This document shows, piece after piece, positions 17,100 to 25,266 of a stretch of 64,000 nucleotides of DNA; the stretch's first letter is position 1, and each line of letters starts with the position of its first letter. The stretch comes from Jatrophihabitans sp035642535 (lineage in GTDB: Bacteria > Actinomycetota > Actinomycetes > Mycobacteriales > Jatrophihabitantaceae): NCBI GenBank assembly GCA_035642535.1, contig DASQSE010000056.1, positions 19,505 to 83,504 of the forward strand. Direction: 5' to 3'. The position numbers and the translations under genes were made by a program. Below the pieces are notes generated by a model. The model saw only the letters and a program-made list of their open reading frames with translations, was not told the DNA's origin and did not search any database.

Positions 17100-17497
17100 C
17101 GCGGCTCGACCACGTGACGCTGACGGTGCACGCCGCGGACTTTCCCGCGCGTCTCGCGCTCTACGATGCCGCGCTCGGCGCGCTCGGCCTGCGTCGCGTC
17201 GTCGAGCTCGTCGACGAGGAAGAGGAGGAGCCGGCTGTCGAAGCGGCTGCGTGGGGGGCGGCGGACGGTCTCGGCATCATCTGGCTCGTGACCGGTGAGC
17301 CGGCCACGAGCGGCGTACACACCCGGCTGCGGGCTGACTCTCGAGTTCAGGTGGAGGCTTTTCACGGCGCCGCGCTGGGGGCCGGCGCCACCGAGCACTC
17401 GGCACCGCGGCGCTGGGTGCTCTATCGCCCGGGCGAGTTCAACGCGATCGTCGCCGACCCGGCAGGAAACCTCTTCGAGGCCGTGGCCGCCGAGTAA
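17096..17497 (+). CDS. VOC (glyoxalase-fold) family protein
   Basis: 133 aa with the beta-alpha-beta VOC pattern: LDHVTLTVHAADFPARLALYD at the N-terminus, an acidic insert EEEEEP, and the C-terminal PAGNLFEAV with the metal-ligand Glu. ATG overlaps the tenA stop (ATGA). Function unknown; the operon position may hint at a metabolite-detoxifying or binding role in thiamine salvage, but nothing in the sequence shows it. Confidence 0.8.
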   Translation: MTRLDHVTLTVHAADFPARLALYDAALGALGLRRVVELVDEEEEEPAVEAAAWGAADGLGIIWLVTGEPATSGVHTRLRADSRVQVEAFHGAALGAGATEHSAPRRWVLYRPGEFNAIVADPAGNLFEAVAAE

Positions 17498-17525
17498 CTC
17501 GATACTCATCTGTCACACTAGCCAC

Positions 17526-18284
17526 ATGTCTGCAGGGCGGCTCGTGTCCGCATTTCTCGCGTTGCCCGTGCTCCTTGTCGGCGTCGCAGTAGGCGTGCCC
17601 GGTGCTGCCGGCGAATCGGCGCCGGTGCAGGCGAGCAGCTCGGCCGCGGCTGGCTCCGCGGTGCGCGGCCGCGCGCTGCCGCTACGTTTCCGCACCCACA
17701 ACGCGACGCGGGTCATCACTGTGACGGCCCGTTCGCACCGCAGCACGACGGCGCGGCTGCAGGCGTGGACGAAGGCGTCCGGCGGCGGCTGGCTCGAGCG
17801 CGGCAAGGCGGTGATCGCGCACGTCGGCTCGGACGGCGTGAGCCGGCACGCGAGCGAGGGCCGCGGCGCGACCCCGGTCGGCAGCTTCAAGTTGCTGCGC
17901 GCGTTCGGGCGCAAGGCGGATCCCGGCACCCGGCTGTCCTACTTCCGCACGCGACCCTCTGATTGGTGGATCAGCCAAGCCGGTTCGTTGTACAACACGC
18001 ACCAGCGCTGCTCGTCCGGCTGTCAGTTCCGGCAGGGCAGCCCGAACGAGCATCTCTACTACACGACGCCGTATTACAACTACGCAGTTGTGATCGAGTA
18101 CAACACCCGATACTCGCGCACCGGCGTCGTGCCGGGCGCCGGCAGCGCGTTCTTCCTGCACGTCCATCCGGCCGGCACCGGGCCGACCGCCGGCTGCGTC
18201 GCAATCGGGCAGCCCAAGCTGGTGCGCCTGATGCGTTGGCTGCGGCCCGCCGCGCACCCGAGGATCCTGATCGGCGTCGGCTAG
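17526..18284 (+). CDS. Secreted L,D-transpeptidase-like (YkuD) protein, copy 1
   Basis: 252 aa. N-terminal signal peptide (FLALPVLLVGVAVGVPGAAG) followed by a YkuD-fold catalytic part. The active-site region reads FFLHVHPAGTGPTAGCVAI: His, then a TAGC nucleophile motif in place of the canonical SHGC, as in the TAGC-type YkuD subgroup. Probably acts on peptidoglycan cross-links outside the membrane. The next gene is a clear paralogue (shared DWWISQAG, LYNT, PNEHLYYT, TGVV and GAGSAFFLHV), showing a tandem duplication. Confidence 0.8.
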   Translation: MSAGRLVSAFLALPVLLVGVAVGVPGAAGESAPVQASSSAAAGSAVRGRALPLRFRTHNATRVITVTARSHRSTTARLQAWTKASGGGWLERGKAVIAHVGSDGVSRHASEGRGATPVGSFKLLRAFGRKADPGTRLSYFRTRPSDWWISQAGSLYNTHQRCSSGCQFRQGSPNEHLYYTTPYYNYAVVIEYNTRYSRTGVVPGAGSAFFLHVHPAGTGPTAGCVAIGQPKLVRLMRWLRPAAHPRILIGVG

Positions 18285-18355
18285 CGCTCAGCGGCCGCTC
18301 CGCTCGGTCGGGGTGGGCGTGCCGTCCCCATCCGCGCACGTGACAGGCTGGGCAC

Positions 18356-19240
18356 GTGCAGACGATGCGACGGCGCTGGACGGCTGCCGCCATCGCCTTG
18401 CTGGCGTTGCCTGCAGCGTGCACGAGCGGATCGTCGGCACACCACGTCGCCGACGATCCGGTGGTGGCAGCGCCCAGCACGACTGCGTCGCCGACGCCGA
18501 CATCTCGGTCGAGCGCGACGAGCGACCCGTCGACCCCGGCCAAGCATCGAGCCCGACCGAACACGCATCGACGGACCAAGCATCCCGCGGCAGCAACGCC
18601 GTCGCCGACGAGGTCGTCGCCCGCCCGGCCGCACGCCGCCGCGCTACCGCTGCACTTCCGCACGGCCAAGGCGCGCCAGGTGATCACCGTCGTCGCGCCG
18701 TCGAGGGCGAGCACGCAGGGCCAGCTGCAGGCGTGGCGCAAGGTCCCCGGCGGGTGGCGCCGGGTCGGGCCCGCCGTGCATGCCTGGCTGGGCAGCGACG
18801 GGCTCACCGCGCAGCCGAGCGAGACGCGCAGCGCCACACCCATCGGGAGCTTCACGCTGACGAGGGCGTTCGGCAGCAACGCCGATCCGGGTACGGCGTT
18901 GCCGTACCGTCGGACGACCCCGGCCGACTGGTGGATCAGCCAGGCCGGCCCGCTGTACAACACGCTGCAACATTGCGCGTCGAACTGCTCATTCACGCAG
19001 GGCGATCCGAACGAGCACCTGTACTACACGCAGCCGTATTACCGGTTCGCGGTCGTCATCGACTACAACACGCGCAACTCGTCGACCGGCGTCGTGCAGG
19101 GCGCGGGGAGCGCGTTCTTCCTGCACGTCACGGTCGGTGCGCCGACCGCGGGGTGCGTCTCGGTCGCGGAAGGCCAACTGGTCAGGTTGCTGCGCTGGCT
19201 GCGTCCGGCGCGCCACGCGCGCATCCTGATCGGCGTGTGA
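18356..19240 (+). CDS. L,D-transpeptidase-like (YkuD) lipoprotein, copy 2
   Basis: 294 aa paralogue of the preceding gene. It differs at the N-terminus: a lipobox-type signal (LLALPAACTSG, with Cys as lipidation site), then a Ser/Thr/Pro/His-rich linker of about 70 residues that can span the wall. The catalytic part keeps FFLHVTVGAPTAGCVSV. GTG 18356 chosen; ATG 18365 is possible. The membrane-tethered copy and the freely secreted copy suggest different placement of one activity. Its last 59 bases overlap the convergent MFS gene. Confidence 0.8.
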   Translation: MQTMRRRWTAAAIALLALPAACTSGSSAHHVADDPVVAAPSTTASPTPTSRSSATSDPSTPAKHRARPNTHRRTKHPAAATPSPTRSSPARPHAAALPLHFRTAKARQVITVVAPSRASTQGQLQAWRKVPGGWRRVGPAVHAWLGSDGLTAQPSETRSATPIGSFTLTRAFGSNADPGTALPYRRTTPADWWISQAGPLYNTLQHCASNCSFTQGDPNEHLYYTQPYYRFAVVIDYNTRNSSTGVVQGAGSAFFLHVTVGAPTAGCVSVAEGQLVRLLRWLRPARHARILIGV

Positions 19241-20489
19241 CGGGCAGGGTCAGGTCGGCGCCGATCGCAGCCGGGTCCTGCTGCATATCGGCGAGCTCAC
19301 GTGGATAGTGGCCCATCAGCCGAGCGAGCGCGAGCGCCATCGCGACCGAGACCGCACCGGCGACCGCGAACACGGTGCGAATGCCCAGAGCATCCGCCAG
19401 CCAGCCGCCGAGGATGGCACCGAGGGGTATGACGCCCCAGACGAGCGTGCGATACGCGCCCTGCACCCGACCGAACAAGTGGTGCGGGATCAGCGCCTGG
19501 CGCAGCGACATGGTGAGGACGTTCCAGGTCATGACGCCCGCGGACGCTACCCCGAACAACGCGGCGGCGAGGTAGCCGTTGTGGGTCAGGGCCATGGCCG
19601 CGGTGGCTGCGCCGGAGACGACACCGCCGGCGCTGACGACGATCCGGCGGCCGAGTGCGCGTGCGAGTCGGGGAGTGACCAAGCTCCCGAGCACCCCGCC
19701 GATGCCGGCAACCACGAGCAACAGACCGAAGTCGCCGGACGGCAGCTGCAGCACCTCGAGCGAGTAGAGCACCAGCACGCCGGTGCAGCCTGCTGAGGCG
19801 AAGGCGCAGCCGGCCGATATCAACGTGAGCCCGCGCAGCAGACCGTGCCGGCGCAGCCAGCCGACGCCTTCGACCATGTCGGTACGGACGGACGTGCGCT
19901 CGGCGCGTACCGGGCGGTAGCTGCCGCGCACCGTGAGGATGAGCAGCACGGCGAGCAGGAAGCCTGCGGCATTGAGCACGAACGGCAGGGCGATCGCGGC
20001 CGCGAACACCACCGAGCCGAGCGGCGCACCGACGAACGTCTGACCCAGCGACTCCTCGACCGTGACCAGACTGTTGCCCTTGTCGAGTTGGTCGCGCTCG
20101 ACGAGCTGCGGCAGCAGCGCGCGGACCGCGCTGTCGTACACCGTCTCGGCGACCCCGAGCACGAACGCGACCACGTACAGCACGGCGACATTGCCGACGT
20201 GTGCCACCAGCAGTACGGCGAGTACGGCCACCGCGACAGCGCGCGCCGCGTTCGCGCCCGCCATCGCATAGCGCCGGTCAAGGCGGTCGACGAGCACTCC
20301 GCTGGGCAGCGCGAACAGCAGCCAGGGCAGGAACGCGAACGTCACGAGGCCGGAGACGGCGACCGGGTTACGCGTGTAGGACGCGGCGGCGAGGGGGAGT
20401 GCGGTGCGGCCGATGCCGTCGGCGAGATCCGAGCACGCGGTCGCCGCGTACATGCGCCAGAAGGCCGCGCCGAGCTTCGGTGTTCTCAC
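19182..20489 (-). CDS. MFS transporter (EntS/MFS_3-like exporter)
   Basis: 435 aa with about 12 hydrophobic helices; ACSDLADGIGRTALPLAAA in TM1 and PSGVLVDRLDRRYAM after TM2 (the MFS loop 2-3 motif) fit the MFS_3 group. GTG start overlaps the stop of the ArsR regulator (GTGA), so both form one operon. Substrate unknown; an efflux pump controlled by the adjacent regulator is the likely arrangement. Confidence 0.85.
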   Translation of the reverse strand: MRTPKLGAAFWRMYAATACSDLADGIGRTALPLAAASYTRNPVAVSGLVTFAFLPWLLFALPSGVLVDRLDRRYAMAGANAARAVAVAVLAVLLVAHVGNVAVLYVVAFVLGVAETVYDSAVRALLPQLVERDQLDKGNSLVTVEESLGQTFVGAPLGSVVFAAAIALPFVLNAAGFLLAVLLILTVRGSYRPVRAERTSVRTDMVEGVGWLRRHGLLRGLTLISAGCAFASAGCTGVLVLYSLEVLQLPSGDFGLLLVVAGIGGVLGSLVTPRLARALGRRIVVSAGGVVSGAATAAMALTHNGYLAAALFGVASAGVMTWNVLTMSLRQALIPHHLFGRVQGAYRTLVWGVIPLGAILGGWLADALGIRTVFAVAGAVSVAMALALARLMGHYPRELADMQQDPAAIGADLTLPVTRRSGCARGAPDAASAAT

Positions 20490-21073
20490 GGCCGCTTCCC
20501 GGTGTCCGAGGGGAAGACTGCGTACTGGACGTCAACCTGACGCGCACCGCGGCCCGGCTTCGCGTCCCGGTACTTGGCAACGACTGCGGACAACTCGTCG
20601 GCGAGGGCACGCGCCTGCTTCGGACTCAGGTCGAGCATGCCGTCCGCGTCGCTCGACGCGAGTTGCCACTCCTTGGGCCACTGCGTCGCGGTCGCGTACC
20701 AGTTGGCGAGTCGCCTGCTCCGGTCCGCCTCGTACTCACGGAGCAGGAACGCGACCGCCTCGCGGGTGTCTTCGCGGGTCATGAAGTCGAAGCCGCTGAG
20801 GTGAATCTGGTCGACCGCCATCCGCCACCAGCGCTGCTTGCGCCCGGCTCGCTTGTTACTCGCCGCGGCGTCCTCGAACTCCTCCACGAACCCGTGCCTC
20901 GCGAGCTGGCGCAGGTGGTAGCTCGTTGCCCCGGTCGTCTCGCCGAGCTCCTCGGCCAGGCTGGTGACGCTGGCCTTCTTGCGCAGTTGCAGGATCCGCA
21001 GGATCTGCACCCGCATCGGGTGGGCGAGCGCCTTGAGCGAGGGCGCATCCATTTCCATCCGCCGAACGGCCAT
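20486..21073 (-). CDS. ArsR-type winged-helix transcriptional regulator
   Basis: 195 aa. N-terminal winged helix: SLKALAHPMRVQILRIL, then VTSLAEELGETTGATSYHLRQLARHGFVEE (recognition helix). A C-terminal helical extension with KEWQLASSDADGMLDLSPKQA is typical of the HTH_20 subgroup, without metal-binding cysteines. ATG 21073 chosen over ATG 21058 because a -10/-35 pair ends right at it, predicting a leaderless transcript. Upstream of and coupled to an MFS pump it probably represses. Confidence 0.87.
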   Translation of the reverse strand: MAVRRMEMDAPSLKALAHPMRVQILRILQLRKKASVTSLAEELGETTGATSYHLRQLARHGFVEEFEDAAASNKRAGRKQRWWRMAVDQIHLSGFDFMTREDTREAVAFLLREYEADRSRRLANWYATATQWPKEWQLASSDADGMLDLSPKQARALADELSAVVAKYRDAKPGRGARQVDVQYAVFPSDTGKRP

Positions 21074-21110
21074 GTATCGCAAGATACATTGGCAAATAAT
21101 CCTTTGCAAA
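21073..21110 (-). promoter_or_regulatory. Leaderless promoter and operator palindrome of the ArsR-MFS operon
   Basis: Minus strand: TTTGCA (rc of 21105-21110), 18 bases, TATCTT (rc of 21081-21086), with the ATG about eight bases further. The inverted repeat TGTATC-GCAA-GATACA (21073-21088) covers the -10 and the start codon, a natural site for autorepression. Confidence 0.6.
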
Positions 21111-21160
21111 TAGATGTGTGGGACACTCGGGCGGCGACGCACGAACAAAAGGGCCAGGTT

Positions 21161-21280
21161 TTGATCATCTACGCGGGCGGGCCGCTGTGGGTCCGGGTGT
21201 TGATCGCGTTCGGCGCCACGGTGCTGTTCCTCGTCCTCGCGTGGAAGTACTACACGCACTTCTGGCGCCGCGATCGATAG
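21161..21280 (+). CDS. Possible small membrane protein
   Basis: Open frame starting with TTG (39 aa) containing one clear transmembrane segment (LIAFGATVLFLVLAWKYYTHFW) and a basic tail. The frame is open to GTG 21116 as an alternative start. AGGG lies upstream. No family recognised. Listed because the region between ArsR and the YjbR-like gene is otherwise empty and the hydrophobic pattern is regular. Confidence 0.35.
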   Translation: MIIYAGGPLWVRVLIAFGATVLFLVLAWKYYTHFWRRDR

Positions 21281-21316
21281 GGGATTCGGGGCCCTGTCGT
21301 ACCCCGCCTGCACCAT

Positions 21317-21712
21317 GTGCAGGTGGATGTCTTCGAAGACAGCCTCGCTCGGCTCCGCGCCCTGTGTGCGCGATTGCCGGAGGTGCGAGAGGAACTCGCC
21401 TGGGTCGGCACCCGGTGGAAGATCCGCGGGAACACCTTCGCGCACGTCCTCGAGATCGTCGACGGCTGGCCGCCGTCCTACGCCCGTGCCGCCTCGACCG
21501 GCGGGCCGGCAACCGTGCTGACCTTCCGCAGCACGGACGTCGAGCTGGCCGGTCTGGTGCGCGGCCGCACGCCCTTCTTCGGGCCGCTTTGGGGACGCAG
21601 CGACGTCGGCGTCGTGCTCGCTCCCGACACGGATTGGGACGAGATCGTCGAACTGATCACCGAGAGCTATCGGCTGCGGGCACCGAAGCGGTTGGCCGGC
21701 CAGCTCGACTGA
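21317..21712 (+). CDS. MmcQ/YjbR family protein
   Basis: 131 aa of the YjbR/MmcQ family (CyaY-like fold, double-stranded DNA-binding proposed): CARLPEVREELAWVGTRWKIRGNTFAHV and the C-terminal DWDEIVELITESYRLRAPKR. GTG start (21317 or 21323). Function unknown. Stands alone on the plus strand ahead of an AraC-type regulator. Confidence 0.8.
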   Translation: MQVDVFEDSLARLRALCARLPEVREELAWVGTRWKIRGNTFAHVLEIVDGWPPSYARAASTGGPATVLTFRSTDVELAGLVRGRTPFFGPLWGRSDVGVVLAPDTDWDEIVELITESYRLRAPKRLAGQLD

Positions 21713-21767
21713 CGCCCCGACAATTCGTCGTGCATTGCACACCACCGCGTGTGGCACGATCCTGCGT

Positions 21768-22217
21768 GTGGCCAGCAGACCCGCCGAGACGCAGCGCCTG
21801 AGCGATCTCGCGCGGCTGCGCCGGGTCCGCGATCGGATCGACCGCGATTACGCGCAGCCGCTGGACGTCGAGGCGCTCGCCCGTGGCGTGCACATGTCGG
21901 CCGGCCATCTGAGCCGCGAGTTCAAGCTCGCCTATGGCGAGTCGCCCTACAGCTACCTGATGACCCGGCGTATCGAGCGGGCGATGGCGCTGCTGCGTCG
22001 CGGCGATCTCAGCGTCACCGACATCTGTTTCGCGGTCGGCTGTACGTCGCTGGGCACCTTCAGCACCCGCTTCACCGAACTGGTCGGGGTGTCGCCGAGT
22101 ACGTACCGCCGCGACGGGGCGCACGTGACGTCGGCCATGCCGGCCTGCATCGCGAAGCAAGTGACCAGACCGATCAGGAATCGAGAAGCACCGGTCGGCG
22201 CGCCGCAGTTAGCGTGA
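21768..22217 (+). CDS. AraC-family transcriptional regulator (DNA-binding domain only)
   Basis: 149 aa made up almost entirely of the double HTH AraC domain: VRDRIDRDYAQPLDVEALARGVHMSAGHLSREFKLAYGESP, then RRGDLSVTDICFAVGCTSLGTFSTRFTELVGVSPS. No sensor domain. GTG 21768 preferred; the frame opens at GTG 21735, but that stretch resembles promoter (TTGCAC). Followed six bases later by a VOC gene; single-domain AraC plus glyoxalase-fold protein is a common actinobacterial pair. Confidence 0.88.
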   Translation: MASRPAETQRLSDLARLRRVRDRIDRDYAQPLDVEALARGVHMSAGHLSREFKLAYGESPYSYLMTRRIERAMALLRRGDLSVTDICFAVGCTSLGTFSTRFTELVGVSPSTYRRDGAHVTSAMPACIAKQVTRPIRNREAPVGAPQLA

Positions 22218-22222
22218 TCGCC

Positions 22223-22633
22223 ATGGATATCACGATTTCCGCCAGCTTCCTCCCGCACGACGACCCGGATACCACGCTGGCGTTCTACCGAGACGCGCTC
22301 GGCTTCGAGGTCCGCACCGACGTCGGCCAGGGCAAGATGCGCTGGATCACCGTCGGTCCGCCGGGGCAGCCCGACACCTCGATCCTCCTGGCGCCGCCTG
22401 CGGCCGATCCCGGGATCACCGACGACGAGCGCCGGACCATCGCCGAGATGATGGCCAAGGGGACCTACGGGTGGATCCTGTTGGCCACCAAGGACCTCGA
22501 CGCGGCCTTCGAGCGCGTCCAGGCCACGGACGCCGAGGTCGTCCAGGAACCGACCGAACAGCCTTACGGCATTCGCGACTGCGCGTTCCGCGATCCCGCA
22601 GGCAACCTGGTCCGCATTCAAGAACTGCGCTGA
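22223..22633 (+). CDS. VOC (glyoxalase-fold) family protein
   Basis: 136 aa with two VOC half-repeats: SFLPHDDPDTTLAFYRDALGFEV and GYGW-type second half KDLDAAFERVQATDAEVVQ, ending CAFRDPAGNLVRIQE with the terminal metal-ligand Glu. Likely co-transcribed with and regulated by the AraC gene just upstream. Substrate not evident; small-molecule resistance or detoxification is a possibility. Confidence 0.85.
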   Translation: MDITISASFLPHDDPDTTLAFYRDALGFEVRTDVGQGKMRWITVGPPGQPDTSILLAPPAADPGITDDERRTIAEMMAKGTYGWILLATKDLDAAFERVQATDAEVVQEPTEQPYGIRDCAFRDPAGNLVRIQELR

Positions 22634-22657
22634 CCGCACAACCGACACATCCGAACG

Positions 22658-23920
22658 ATGTCCGCGGGCAATCAGTCGTATCGCGAAGTGCTGCGCGACC
22701 GGCACGTCGCGGGTCTGCTGCTGGGCGACCTGCTGGCCAACGTCGGCACCGGCATGATCATCGTCGCGATGCCCGTGCAGACGCTCTCGATCCACGGGAA
22801 CGTCCCGAAGGCGATCGCGATCGGGCTCGTCGAGGCCGCGCCGTTCGTACTGTCGACGGTGCTCGCGCTGTCGATCGGGCTGGGCCGCGTGCGCGTACCG
22901 CCGCGCACGATCTTGATCAGCGACTGCGTGCTGCGCTCGCTGACCTTCGCCACGTTGGGCGTGCTGGCTGTCACGAACAACCTGACGCTGCAGGTGCTGA
23001 TCGTCGGACTGCTCTTCGGCGCGACTTTCCGGATCGCCGGATCGAGCAGTCGGCGGTTGCTGGCCACCTCGATGGCGGGGGAGGAGGGGCGCTTCGCCGT
23101 CAACGGCTTGCTGGGCCTCAACACCACATTCGCGCTCTACATCGTCGGCCCGGTGCTCGGCGGCGTAATCGTCGCCACCACGAGCGCCGGCGGAGCACTG
23201 TTCGCCGATGCATGCGGTGCAGTGATCCTGTTGGCCGCCGTGCTGATGTCCGTCCCGCGCGCGGTCGTGGTGCACCGCACGAGCGCGGGGGAGTCGGGCT
23301 GGCGCGTCCTGCGCCGCCGTCCGGTTGCCGCCCGGCTGCTGGTCGTCGTGTTCTTCTTCAACTTCTTCTACATGCCGATCGAGGTGGCGCTGCCGCTGTA
23401 CGTGCGCGGCACGTTGGACGCCGGCGCATCGGCCCTGGGTCTGATGTGGGGCGCGTTGGGCGTCGGCGCGTTCATCGGCGCGACCCTGGTCAACCAGTTG
23501 CGCAACCTTCCGCAGCGGCAGGTGCTGATCGCGATCATCGGGTTGTGGGCGGTGTGCCCGATCGTGCTCGCCCTGGTCTCGACGCTTCCCGTCGCGATGA
23601 TCGTCTTCGCGCTGGGTGGGCTGGTGTGGGCGCCGTTCACGCCCGTCGCCTACAGCTTCCTGCAGTCGGACGTGGAGCCGCACGAGCAGCAGCGGGTCGT
23701 AACGCTGTGGACGACCGGCTCGATGGTGGCCGCCCCGCTCGGGCTGGCGGCCGGCGGCCCGCTGGTCGAGATCTCCGGAACAACCGGCGGGTTGGCGCTG
23801 TCCGGGGTGCTCACCCTGCTGCTGCTTCCGATCGCGGCACTGGCCGTCCTCGGTCGCGCGTCTCGCGCACGCGCGGCGGATGCACCGATCGATCAACTCG
23901 CAGCGAAAGGGGCCCGTTGA
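22658..23920 (+). CDS. MFS transporter
   Basis: 420 aa, about 12 transmembrane helices; LLLGDLLANVGTGMIIVAMPVQTL in TM1, FFFNFFYMPIEVALPLYVRG and GVGAFIGATLVNQLR in the second half. Begins 24 bases after the VOC gene, so it likely belongs to the same AraC-controlled unit. Substrate unknown; drug or metabolite efflux is plausible. Confidence 0.83.
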   Translation: MSAGNQSYREVLRDRHVAGLLLGDLLANVGTGMIIVAMPVQTLSIHGNVPKAIAIGLVEAAPFVLSTVLALSIGLGRVRVPPRTILISDCVLRSLTFATLGVLAVTNNLTLQVLIVGLLFGATFRIAGSSSRRLLATSMAGEEGRFAVNGLLGLNTTFALYIVGPVLGGVIVATTSAGGALFADACGAVILLAAVLMSVPRAVVVHRTSAGESGWRVLRRRPVAARLLVVVFFFNFFYMPIEVALPLYVRGTLDAGASALGLMWGALGVGAFIGATLVNQLRNLPQRQVLIAIIGLWAVCPIVLALVSTLPVAMIVFALGGLVWAPFTPVAYSFLQSDVEPHEQQRVVTLWTTGSMVAAPLGLAAGGPLVEISGTTGGLALSGVLTLLLLPIAALAVLGRASRARAADAPIDQLAAKGAR

Positions 23921-24033
23921 TGTGTCTGACGAGGTACGCAGTCCCGTTCGATCCGGCAGAGCTCGCCGCGGCGCTCAGGCAGTCGGCTGAGCGTCCCCGC
24001 CGGGAGGCGGAAGACCGAGGTGCCAGGTTCGGA

Positions 24034-24666
24034 TCAGCTGGCCGCCCGGGTGAACGTCACATGCGTGACTCCGCTGGGCGAGGACGTGGCCTCGATCCGG
24101 TAGTCGTTCTCGAGACCCTCCAGCCCGTGCCAGAGCCGCACGCCCCGGCCGAGCAGGATCGGCACCACCGCGATGTGCATATGGTCGACGAGCCCGGCGG
24201 CGACAAAGCTGCGAATCATGGTGGCGCCGCCGCCGATGCGCACGTCCTTGCCGTCCGCGGCCTTCCGGGCCGCCTCCAGCGCCTCGGCCGGCGACGTGTC
24301 GAGGAAGTGGTAGGTCGTGCCGCCCTCCATCTCGATCGACGGGCGCGTGTGATGGGTGAGGACGAAGACCGGCGTGTGGAACGGCGGGTTGGGACCCCAC
24401 CACCCCTTCCAGTCCGGATCCTCGTGCCACCCGGGGTAGCCGAACTTCCCGGCCCCCATGATCTCCGCACCGATCCCTTGATCGTGCCGTTGGAGGAAGA
24501 CGTCGTCGACGCCTCCGCTACCGCCGGGCCGCCACGCCCGCGTGGTGAACATCCATTCGTGCAGCCGTTCGCCGGCGTGACCGAACGGCGCGTCCAGGGT
24601 CAGGCCTTCGCCGGTGCCGAAGCCGTCGAGCGAGATGGCGAACTGCTGGACGCAGGCGAGTGACAT
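24034..24666 (-). CDS. Dihydrofolate reductase-fold (RibD C-terminal) family protein
   Basis: 210 aa RibD_C-type reductase: N-terminal FAISLDGFGTGEG, central MGAGKFGYPGW and FHTPVFVLTHH, and C-terminal IGGGATMIRSFVAAGLVDHMHIAVVPILLGRGVRL (NADPH-binding Gly-rich segment and strand). This single-domain group is related to bacterial YwjB/YyaP proteins, not the folate enzyme. Nine bases downstream of the cysteine dioxygenase-type gene on the same strand. Confidence 0.88.
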   Translation of the reverse strand: MSLACVQQFAISLDGFGTGEGLTLDAPFGHAGERLHEWMFTTRAWRPGGSGGVDDVFLQRHDQGIGAEIMGAGKFGYPGWHEDPDWKGWWGPNPPFHTPVFVLTHHTRPSIEMEGGTTYHFLDTSPAEALEAARKAADGKDVRIGGGATMIRSFVAAGLVDHMHIAVVPILLGRGVRLWHGLEGLENDYRIEATSSPSGVTHVTFTRAAS

Positions 24667-24675
24667 GGCTGCTCC

Positions 24676-25188
24676 TCAGTCGTAGTAACGGCGGGCGCTG
24701 GAGCCGGTGCGGGAGATGTCGGTTCCGTAGATGTGGATCGAGATCGCCGTCGTCTCGCCGGCATTGCGCACGCGGTGGATGTCGCCGGGCGGCGCGAAGC
24801 CGCTGACGTCGCCGAGCTGATTGTCGTTGCGGCCGACCAGGTTCAGGTCGGCGTCGAACAACTCCTCGTGCTCGACGCCTTGGATGACGCCGAAGACGCA
24901 CCAGGTGATGTGGTCGTGGATGCGGGTCAGCTGCCCGGGCCGCCAGACCAGGGCGACGATCGAGAACGCTCCGTCCGGCTCGACGTAAAGGTTGTGGGCG
25001 CAGTAGTCGTCGGGTGAGCCGAGGCGCTGCGCAGCGGTCAGCACGTCCGGCGTGGGCAGGTGCAGGCGCAGCTGGTCGGCGACGAGGTGCGCGGTCTCCG
25101 TGCAGCCGGCCTGGCTTGCAACGGCGGTGCGGACGCCGGCGACGAGTGGCGCCAGCCGGCCGGCGGGACGGAGCTGGGTCGCGGTCAT
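24676..25188 (-). CDS. Cysteine dioxygenase-type cupin protein
   Basis: 170 aa cupin of the cysteine dioxygenase type I family. Iron ligands are visible in RIHDHITWCVFGVIQG (HxH) and GDIHRVRN. The ATG at 25188 (MTATQLRP) was chosen; the longer frame runs through the divergent promoter region. Predicted to oxidise L-cysteine or a related thiol to the sulfinate. Divergent from a LysR gene, a pairing seen often in actinobacteria; LysR probably controls it. Confidence 0.85.
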   Translation of the reverse strand: MTATQLRPAGRLAPLVAGVRTAVASQAGCTETAHLVADQLRLHLPTPDVLTAAQRLGSPDDYCAHNLYVEPDGAFSIVALVWRPGQLTRIHDHITWCVFGVIQGVEHEELFDADLNLVGRNDNQLGDVSGFAPPGDIHRVRNAGETTAISIHIYGTDISRTGSSARRYYD

Positions 25189-25213
25189 GTCGTCCAGCTT
25201 GGTGGCTGGACGC

Positions 25214-25266
25214 TTGATGCGTCTAATGCCAACTTTCGTGCTGACCCATCGATAAAGTTGATGCGT
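25214..25266 (+). promoter_or_regulatory. LysR operator region: repeats between the divergent dioxygenase and LysR genes
   Basis: The 76-base gap holds a 7-bp inverted repeat CAACTTT (25230-25236)/AAAGTTG (25254-25260). It also holds a 9-bp direct repeat TTGATGCGT (25214-25222 and 25258-25266), the second copy running into the GTG of the LysR gene. Both are fitting sites for LysR control of the two genes. Confidence 0.5.

Noticed and set aside
21953..23896. 647-codon minus-strand open frame over the AraC, VOC and MFS genes
   Set aside because: Composition is typical of antisense shadow (Arg/Gln/His-rich) and the plus-strand genes have clear motifs.
23920..24062. Short plus-strand frame beginning MCLTRYAVPFDPAEL that starts at the MFS stop
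   Set aside because: The ATGA overlap is tempting, but after about 45 codons it becomes antisense to the DHFR-fold gene and nothing is recognisable. Possibly the stump of a lost gene; not supported enough to list.
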